Assembly (NCBI GenBank): GCA_022801475.1
Contig: JAAWSH010000033.1
Location: forward strand, 1-10,468
Length of the DNA: 10,468 nucleotides
Reading direction: 5' to 3'
From: Acutalibacter sp.
GTDB lineage: Bacteria; Bacillota; Clostridia; Oscillospirales; Acutalibacteraceae
Positions 6,533 to 10,468 of this stretch are shown here, one piece after another. The translations under genes and the position numbers were made by a program. How positions within the stretch are numbered: position 1 is the first letter of the stretch; every line of letters starts with the position of its first letter. Under the pieces are notes generated by a model, which was given only the letters and a program-made list of their open reading frames with translations, made no database searches and was not told the origin of the DNA.

Positions 6533-6568
6533 TGATGGGAAAGCCTTTATGTATACATAGACCCATCA
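6533..6568. repeat. Nested inverted repeat with perfect 12-base palindrome
   Basis: TGATGGG (6533-6539) and CCCATCA (6562-6568) form a 7-base-pair outer stem around the perfect palindrome TATGTATACATA (6548-6559). It lies about 31-66 bases upstream of the -35 element of the aldo/keto reductase promoter. The core TGTATACA recurs at 9728-9735 upstream of the GH3 promoter. It could be a regulator binding site or a cruciform; no T run follows that would make it a clear terminator. Confidence 0.45.
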
Positions 6569-6705
6569 GAGTCCCTCTTGATTCTTCTCATGATAAGCCG
6601 CTTGCTTTTTTACCACGGTCTCAAAATCCCTGGAGGGGCTTCTACAAAGGGACCGCCCCCAGCCGTCAACAGCCGAGAAATCCCCATTTTAGCCCGGGGA
6701 CGTTT

Positions 6706-6736
6706 CAAAAGGGAGGGGCAGAGCCCCTCCCTTTTG
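6706..6736. terminator. Perfect 14-base-pair hairpin downstream of the GH3 gene
   Basis: CAAAAGGGAGGGGC (6706-6719), loop AGA, GCCCCTCCCTTTTG (6723-6736): every base of the arms pairs. It starts about 78 bases beyond the GH3 stop codon (minus strand). The outer A-T pairs give a TTTT at the 3' base of the stem on either strand, so it most likely ends the GH3 transcript and shields the aldo/keto reductase promoter. Such GC-rich palindromes can also belong to dispersed repeat families, which cannot be tested from one copy. Confidence 0.65.
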
Positions 6737-6814
6737 TCCGCCTTTGACCAAAGGTCAAGATAACGCCTAATTGTAGTCCCCAAGACCCAGACTGGATAGA
6801 AGAAAAACCAGCAC

Positions 6815-9613
6815 TTACTTCTCCATCCGCTTACGGAATTCCTCCAGGGTCTCGGTCAGCTCCAGGGTGCAGGACTGAATAGCCAGGCCGGTCTGGGCCA
6901 CGAAGAACCGCAGATAGAAGTTTCCGGAGAAAGCTGTTACATTCAGCTCTATTGTCTCCCACTCCCGCTGAGAACCCGTCAGGGTCACGGTACCCAGCAG
7001 GTTCCGGTCCTGGAACACAGAAATAGGCAGCTGCGACACGTCGTTGCTGTCCGTGCTCTTCAGCACCAGTTTCATATTATACATGCCCTGTTCCTTCACC
7101 GTCACTGCGAACCGGGTGTTGCTTCCCTTTTCCAGACCAATGAGGGATGTGTCCAGGATCACACGGTTATCCTCCCCGGCCTGTGCATAGTGCATCTCCC
7201 CCGCGCTGGCATCGTCGAAAGAGGGCGCTTCGCCCAGCTCCTTGTCAAGTTGGGTCTCTTGGCCCCGCAGCCGCAAAAGGGCCGGAGAACGCAGCAGAAA
7301 GCCGCAGATATTCTTGGCGCAGCGCTGGAAGTCCCCCCGGGTAACAGTACCGGCGGCCAGGCCCTCAGCGGAATTGTCGTGGCCAGAGTTGGCCCTCGCG
7401 TCGGTATTCACCATGAATAGGTCGTTCTGGCCCCGGACCATAGCCGCAGTATTGGTCCGGTCGCCGGGCTGGCCCTCGTCGTTGGACCTTGCCCACCAGT
7501 CGGTCATTACCTGGCCTTCATAGCCCCACTGGCTATGAAGGATGGTGGTCAGCAGGTCATAGTTGCTGGCAGACCAGAAGCCATTGATGGGGTTGTAGCT
7601 CGTCATAATTGAATAAGCCCCCGCCTCTTTTACGGGAATTTCGAAGCATTTGAGATACAGTTCCCGCAGGGCCCGCTCGGAAACCACGGCCTCTACGTCG
7701 TTACGCTTGAACTCCTGGCTATTACAGGCAAAATGCTTGATGGTGCCCGTGACCCCGTACTTCTGCATGGCGGTCAGCTGGGCGGCGGCCATTTTACCAG
7801 TGAGCAGGGGGTCCTCGGAGAAATATTCAAAGTTCCGGCCGTTCAGAGGGTGTCGGTGCAGGTTGATGCCAGGGCCCAGCAGGGTGTCTACCCGGTTCTT
7901 CCTCAGCTCCATGCCCTCGTATTCGTAGAGTTCCTCTACCAGGGGCAGGTTGAACGAGCAGGCCTGACAGGTGCCGTTTGGCATGGAGAAAGCCATAGTG
8001 CCGCAGTCCATGCGGATGCCGCTGGGACCGTCAGCGCAGCAGCCTGTGGGAATGCCCTTATCCACCAGAGACTGGGTCACCCCGCCAAAGGCTCCGGCGG
8101 TACCAGGGGTCACCTTGGGAGAGCACATGCCCTCGCCTCGAACAATACAGCATAGCTCTTCATCGCTGAGCTGGGCCACAAAATCGTCCAGACTCACCTT
8201 GCCGTCGGCCACGTCCCACAGCTTCCAGCCCTTGTCGCCGGTCTGGGGCAGCTCCGGGGCCATGCGTTGGGCCCTGCGGTCCATGGGGGCCACCGTACGC
8301 AGAGGGACCGGCTCATATTCTTTGGCGAAGGCGCCTTCCGCCGCCGGGCCGGGGCGCAGACGGTCAAAGGCTGTTACAGGAGCACAGGCCTCTTCCAGCT
8401 GCTCCACCACAGTCTCTTCCAAGGTGACAGAGCCCGCCAGCTTGGCCTGCCGCACATCCGTTCCCACATAGAAAGCGTACTCGCCGGCCTCCAGCACCCA
8501 GGCGGACTTGTGGCCTGTAGCGCCGCAGTCGTCGTAGGAGGCCAGGCTGTTTACCGGGCACTCCAGAGAGAGAACCTCACTCTCCCCAGGCTGGAGCAGC
8601 CGGGTTTTGCCAAAAGCACACAGCACCCGGGCGGGCTTGCCCAGCTGGCCCTGAGGGGCCCCGCAGTAGACCTGCACCACCTGCTTGCCAGGAGCAGCGC
8701 CTGTGTTCTTTACCTCTGCCTCAAAGTGCACGTTGGCCCCGTCCACTCCTATGGAGGCAGCCTTTACCTCAAACTCCGTGTAACCCAGGCCAAAGCCAAA
8801 GGGGTACAGCACCTTGTCAGGGGCAAAGGTCTCGAAGTACCGGTAACCTACGTAGATGTCCTCGGCGTAAATATTGCGGGTTTCGCTGCCGTAGTTTCCA
8901 GCGGCAGGGTAGTCGCTGATGTCATAGGCAATGGTATCCGAAAGCCGCCCAGAGGGCTGGGCCGCGCCAGTCAGCACGTCGGCGGTACCCAGGCCGCCCA
9001 CCTGTCCCCCCTGCCACACGTACATCACAGCGCCGGGCTTGTACTCCTCCACCCATTTCATGTCTAGAATGCTGCCGGTGTTCAGCACCACGGCCACCCG
9101 AGAGAAAGCAGCGCAGACAGCCTTTAACACGTCTTGCTCGGCTTGGGCCAACAGGTAGCTTCCTTCGGCAGCGGAGTTGTCCTTATCCTCCCCGGCGGTA
9201 CGGCCCAGAATCACCAGGGCCGCGTCGTTCTGCTTGCTGGCTTTCTCCACCAGGGCCGGGTCCAGAGGCATCTCCTCCTGATACCAGGGCTCGGCAGCCC
9301 AGCCCACGCCCACGTCGAAGGGATGATCCTTCAGCCACTCCTCATAGACCCCCTTCACCTCCTGGTCCACCTGGACCCGGCCGCTTTCCTCCAGAGCCTG
9401 GGTAATAGTGGGCACCGGGGCGGTATTCACCAGGCCGCCAGAACCTGTGCCGCTCTTATAATAATTAAACTGGCTGCGGCCAAATACCGCCAGTTTTTCC
9501 CCCTTGTCAAAGGGCAATGTGCGGTTTTCGTTGCGCAAAAGCACCGCACCCTCGGCCACGGTCTCCCGCGCTTTGGCCGCATAGGCCTTTAGGTCGAACG
9601 TTTTGTGTTCCAT
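6815..9613 (-). CDS. Beta-glucosidase, GH3, circularly permuted domain order with C-terminal beta-sandwich
   Basis: A 932-residue glycoside hydrolase. The alpha/beta/alpha domain usually second in GH3 comes first (about 12-280; VAEGAVLLRNENRTLPF near the start, YPFGFGLGYTEF at 270-281), then an Fn3-like domain (about 285-400), a linker, and the TIM barrel normally at the N-terminus (about 475-785; ADGPSGIR 527-534, GPGINLHRHPLNGRNFEYFSEDP-like loop 580-602, KHFACN 626-631). Predicted nucleophile is Asp705 in VMTDWW; predicted acid/base is Glu150 in SAAEGSYLL. A C-terminal beta-rich module (about 800-920) resembles a carbohydrate-binding fold. This order is known from Ruminococcus albus and Butyrivibrio enzymes. 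No signal peptide, so it probably cleaves imported beta-glucosides in the cytosol; exact linkage preference is not visible. Start: AGGCGG lies 8 bases before ATG 9613. It has its own promoter. Confidence 0.92.
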   Translation of the reverse strand: MEHKTFDLKAYAAKARETVAEGAVLLRNENRTLPFDKGEKLAVFGRSQFNYYKSGTGSGGLVNTAPVPTITQALEESGRVQVDQEVKGVYEEWLKDHPFDVGVGWAAEPWYQEEMPLDPALVEKASKQNDAALVILGRTAGEDKDNSAAEGSYLLAQAEQDVLKAVCAAFSRVAVVLNTGSILDMKWVEEYKPGAVMYVWQGGQVGGLGTADVLTGAAQPSGRLSDTIAYDISDYPAAGNYGSETRNIYAEDIYVGYRYFETFAPDKVLYPFGFGLGYTEFEVKAASIGVDGANVHFEAEVKNTGAAPGKQVVQVYCGAPQGQLGKPARVLCAFGKTRLLQPGESEVLSLECPVNSLASYDDCGATGHKSAWVLEAGEYAFYVGTDVRQAKLAGSVTLEETVVEQLEEACAPVTAFDRLRPGPAAEGAFAKEYEPVPLRTVAPMDRRAQRMAPELPQTGDKGWKLWDVADGKVSLDDFVAQLSDEELCCIVRGEGMCSPKVTPGTAGAFGGVTQSLVDKGIPTGCCADGPSGIRMDCGTMAFSMPNGTCQACSFNLPLVEELYEYEGMELRKNRVDTLLGPGINLHRHPLNGRNFEYFSEDPLLTGKMAAAQLTAMQKYGVTGTIKHFACNSQEFKRNDVEAVVSERALRELYLKCFEIPVKEAGAYSIMTSYNPINGFWSASNYDLLTTILHSQWGYEGQVMTDWWARSNDEGQPGDRTNTAAMVRGQNDLFMVNTDARANSGHDNSAEGLAAGTVTRGDFQRCAKNICGFLLRSPALLRLRGQETQLDKELGEAPSFDDASAGEMHYAQAGEDNRVILDTSLIGLEKGSNTRFAVTVKEQGMYNMKLVLKSTDSNDVSQLPISVFQDRNLLGTVTLTGSQREWETIELNVTAFSGNFYLRFFVAQTGLAIQSCTLELTETLEEFRKRMEK

Positions 9614-9676
9614 CCGTTTTTCCGCCTTTCCTTTCTATAAATTATGCTCAAAAAGACACAGAAAAGATATATAGGT

Positions 9677-9705
9677 ATTATACACGACTTCCGAAATATT
9701 TTCAA
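9677..9705 (-). promoter_or_regulatory. Sigma-A-type promoter of the GH3 gene
   Basis: On the minus strand TTGAAA (9705-9700), a 17-base spacer, and perfect TATAAT (9682-9677). The transcript would begin near 9670 and carry a leader of about 56 bases to ATG 9613. No convincing catabolite-control (cre) site was seen around it. Confidence 0.8.
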
Positions 9706-9727
9706 TAGAAAAAGCGAACCCTGGGAA

Positions 9728-9735
9728 TGTATACA
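9728..9735. repeat. TGTATACA palindrome upstream of the GH3 promoter
   Basis: A perfect 8-base palindrome about 23 bases upstream of the GH3 -35 hexamer. The identical octamer is the centre of the 12-base palindrome at 6548-6559 upstream of the aldo/keto reductase. A shared regulator site is possible, but AT-rich octamers recur by chance. Confidence 0.3.
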
Positions 9736-9770
9736 AGATCTTTTTATAAAAACACATGAGGAGTGGTCTA

Positions 9771-9794
9771 AAAAACATTTTAGGCAATGTTTTT
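9771..9794. terminator. A/T-rich symmetrical hairpin
   Basis: AAAAACATT (9771-9779), loop of 6, AATGTTTTT (9786-9794): nine perfect pairs with T's at the 3' base on both strands. Only two G-C pairs lie in the stem, so it would be a weak terminator. It sits between the tex 3' flank and the GH3 promoter and could insulate the latter. Confidence 0.4.
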
Positions 9795-9807
9795 ACCTCT
9801 GGGGGCT

Positions 9808-9970
9808 TAGAGTTTGTCTTAAAACTTCGAAAAGACATCTTTTCTCCGAAAACCAGCGGCCTCTATGTCAAAAGTCCTCGAAAGGTGACAGCCTTTCTTG
9901 CGGTTTTTCCTTGGATCCATTTCGTTTTTTAAGAAAATCCCGACTTTTCTTCGGGCTTAAACAGACTCTA
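9808..9970. repeat. Imperfect inverted repeat enclosing several small hairpins
   Basis: TAGAGTTTGT (9808-9817) pairs with ACAGACTCTA (9961-9970), nine Watson-Crick pairs and one G-U if read as plus-strand RNA. Between them lie TGTCTT/AAGACA (9815-9820 and 9832-9837), the overlapping GAAAAG-ACAT-CTTTTC (9829-9844), GAAAGG/CCTTTC (9880-9885 and 9892-9897) and CCCGA/TCGGG (9939-9943 and 9951-9955). The density of stems is higher than expected of plain spacer, but the elements may be unrelated. Confidence 0.35.
9939..9955 (-). terminator. Probable terminator of tex
   Basis: On the minus strand CCCGA-AGAAAAG-TCGGG followed by ATTTTCTT, about 120 bases after the tex stop codon. The stem is only 5 base pairs, but it is the best candidate on this strand before the GH3 promoter. 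Confidence 0.45.
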
Positions 9971-10074
9971 GGGCGTCGTTCTCATCTGTTGGCTTGGCTG
10001 ATGACTCCTAAGAACTCCATACCCCTAAGCCCCGCACTGTTTCCGCTCTTCATTATAAGATTTGCCGTTCCTTT

Positions 10075-10468
10075 TTACCCTTGCTTCTTCATGGTCAGGG
10101 CAATGCGCTTTTTCGCCTGGTTTACCTCCAGCACTGTCACCTCCACCACGTCGCCTACAGTGACCACTTGGCTGGGATTTTTCACAAACCGGTCCGCCAG
10201 CTGGGATACATGTACCAGGCCGTCCTGGTGCACACCAATGTCCACAAATGCGCCGAAGTCCACCACGTTGCGCACCACCCCGCTTAGCTTCATGCCTGGA
10301 GCCAGGTCGCTGATGTCCATTACGTCTGTGCGCAGCAGAGGCGGGGGCAGCTCGTCCCGAGGGTCCCGGCCGGGCTTTTGCAGCTCGGCGGAAATGTCTC
10401 GCAGGGTGGGCACGCCTACCCCGCAGGCCTCGGCGGCTTTAGCTGCCCCCAGCTTTTCCAGCCGGGTG
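10075..10468 (-). CDS. tex: Tex-family transcription accessory / RNA-binding protein, C-terminal part (5' end outside window)
   Basis: The last 130 codons and stop; the frame stays open to the right edge, so the GTG at 10413 is an internal Val and not a start. Residues 11-48 (AAEACGVGVPTLRDI, then ELQKPGRDPRDELPPP, then LRTDVM) are the conserved Tex segment joining the helix-hairpin-helix region to the S1 domain. Residues about 57-127 are a full S1 RNA-binding domain, with VRNVVDFGAFVDIG, HQDGLVHVSQLADRFV and KKRIALTMK. Tex is a cytosolic nucleic-acid-binding protein linked to transcription and RNA quality; full proteins are about 700-780 residues, so roughly the last sixth is visible. It is a housekeeping neighbour with no clear link to the GH3 gene, from which it is separated by 460 bases. 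Confidence 0.95.
   Translation of the reverse strand, partial: TRLEKLGAAKAAEACGVGVPTLRDISAELQKPGRDPRDELPPPLLRTDVMDISDLAPGMKLSGVVRNVVDFGAFVDIGVHQDGLVHVSQLADRFVKNPSQVVTVGDVVEVTVLEVNQAKKRIALTMKKQG

Larger units (their letters stand above)
6503..6814. other. Intergenic stretch between the GH3 gene and the aldo/keto reductase promoter
   Basis: No gene is supported here; open frames on the plus strand have no ribosome binding site or recognisable product. It holds the GH3 3' flank with a small TTGACC-AAA-GGTCAA hairpin (6744-6758), the very strong hairpin at 6706-6736, a TCCCC/GGGGA weak stem (6681-6700), and the nested inverted repeat at 6533-6568. Confidence 0.6.
9706..10074. other. AT-rich intergenic region between tex and the GH3 promoter
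   Basis: About 370 bases with no supported gene. It contains the probable tex terminator (9939-9955), an imperfect long-range inverted repeat (9808-9970) enclosing several small hairpins, an A/T-rich symmetrical hairpin (9771-9794), and an 8-base palindrome (9728-9735). A lone TATAAT on the minus strand (10057-10052) has no matching -35. No tRNA or known small RNA was recognised. Confidence 0.6.

Noticed and set aside
8267..9067. 266-codon plus-strand frame inside the GH3 gene
   Set aside because: Antisense shadow of a GC-rich gene whose motifs are all on the minus strand; no ribosome binding site or known domain.
10052..10057. TATAAT on the minus strand as promoter of a small RNA downstream of tex
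   Set aside because: No recognisable -35 at 16-18 bases and no extended -10 TG; an isolated AT-rich hexamer in AT-rich DNA.
1..10468. CRISPR array, tRNA/rRNA, insertion sequence, toxin-antitoxin or defence system
   Set aside because: No regularly spaced direct repeats, no cloverleaf or rRNA signature, no transposase, nuclease or defence-type domain in any supported reading frame.

Overview
The window looks like chromosomal DNA from a moderately high-GC member of the Clostridia, probably an Oscillospiraceae/Ruminococcaceae-type gut anaerobe. Evidence is strong AAGGAG-type ribosome binding sites, AT-rich sigma-A-like promoters between GC-rich genes, a Tex protein, an aldo/keto reductase with an Fe-S tail, an oxygen-sensitive type of Fe-S dehydratase, and a domain-permuted GH3 beta-glucosidase of the rumen/gut type. 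This placement is inference; there is no rRNA or tRNA. No mobile element, CRISPR array, prophage or tRNA was seen.

Left block (1-3373, all minus strand, read right to left): a sigma-A-type promoter with a dyad over its -10 element drives aroD (type I 3-dehydroquinate dehydratase). Sixteen bases later comes a two-module AAA+ ATPase of the CbbX/SpoVK class whose first module is degenerate. A metal/siderophore-type substrate-binding lipoprotein follows and runs off the left edge. The first two are very likely co-transcribed; the lipoprotein lies 71 bases further and may be read separately.

Centre (3374-5305, plus strand): a divergent promoter, then a leader of about 120 bases with a closing stem and a hairpin that buries the ribosome binding site, then an IlvD/Edd-family dehydratase of the YjhG/YagF-like (sugar-acid dehydratase) branch. 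It ends at a strong hairpin that can stop transcription from both sides.

Right block (5397-10468, all minus): an aldo/keto reductase with eight C-terminal cysteines in two ferredoxin-like clusters, preceded by a textbook MerR-family promoter (19-base spacer filled with a perfect dyad). Next is a 389-base gap with strong hairpins, then a 932-residue GH3 beta-glucosidase in permuted domain order with a C-terminal beta-sandwich and its own promoter. A 460-base AT-rich intergenic region with several inverted repeats follows, and finally the 3' end of tex.

The genes do not form one obvious pathway. A plausible but unproven theme is cytosolic sugar/sugar-acid use: beta-glucosidase, aldo/keto reductase and sugar-acid dehydratase, each with its own regulation. 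The most interesting signals are regulatory: the structured dehydratase leader, the MerR-type promoter without a MerR gene in view, and the unexplained structured DNA at 9706-10074. I did not recognise a wholly new system.
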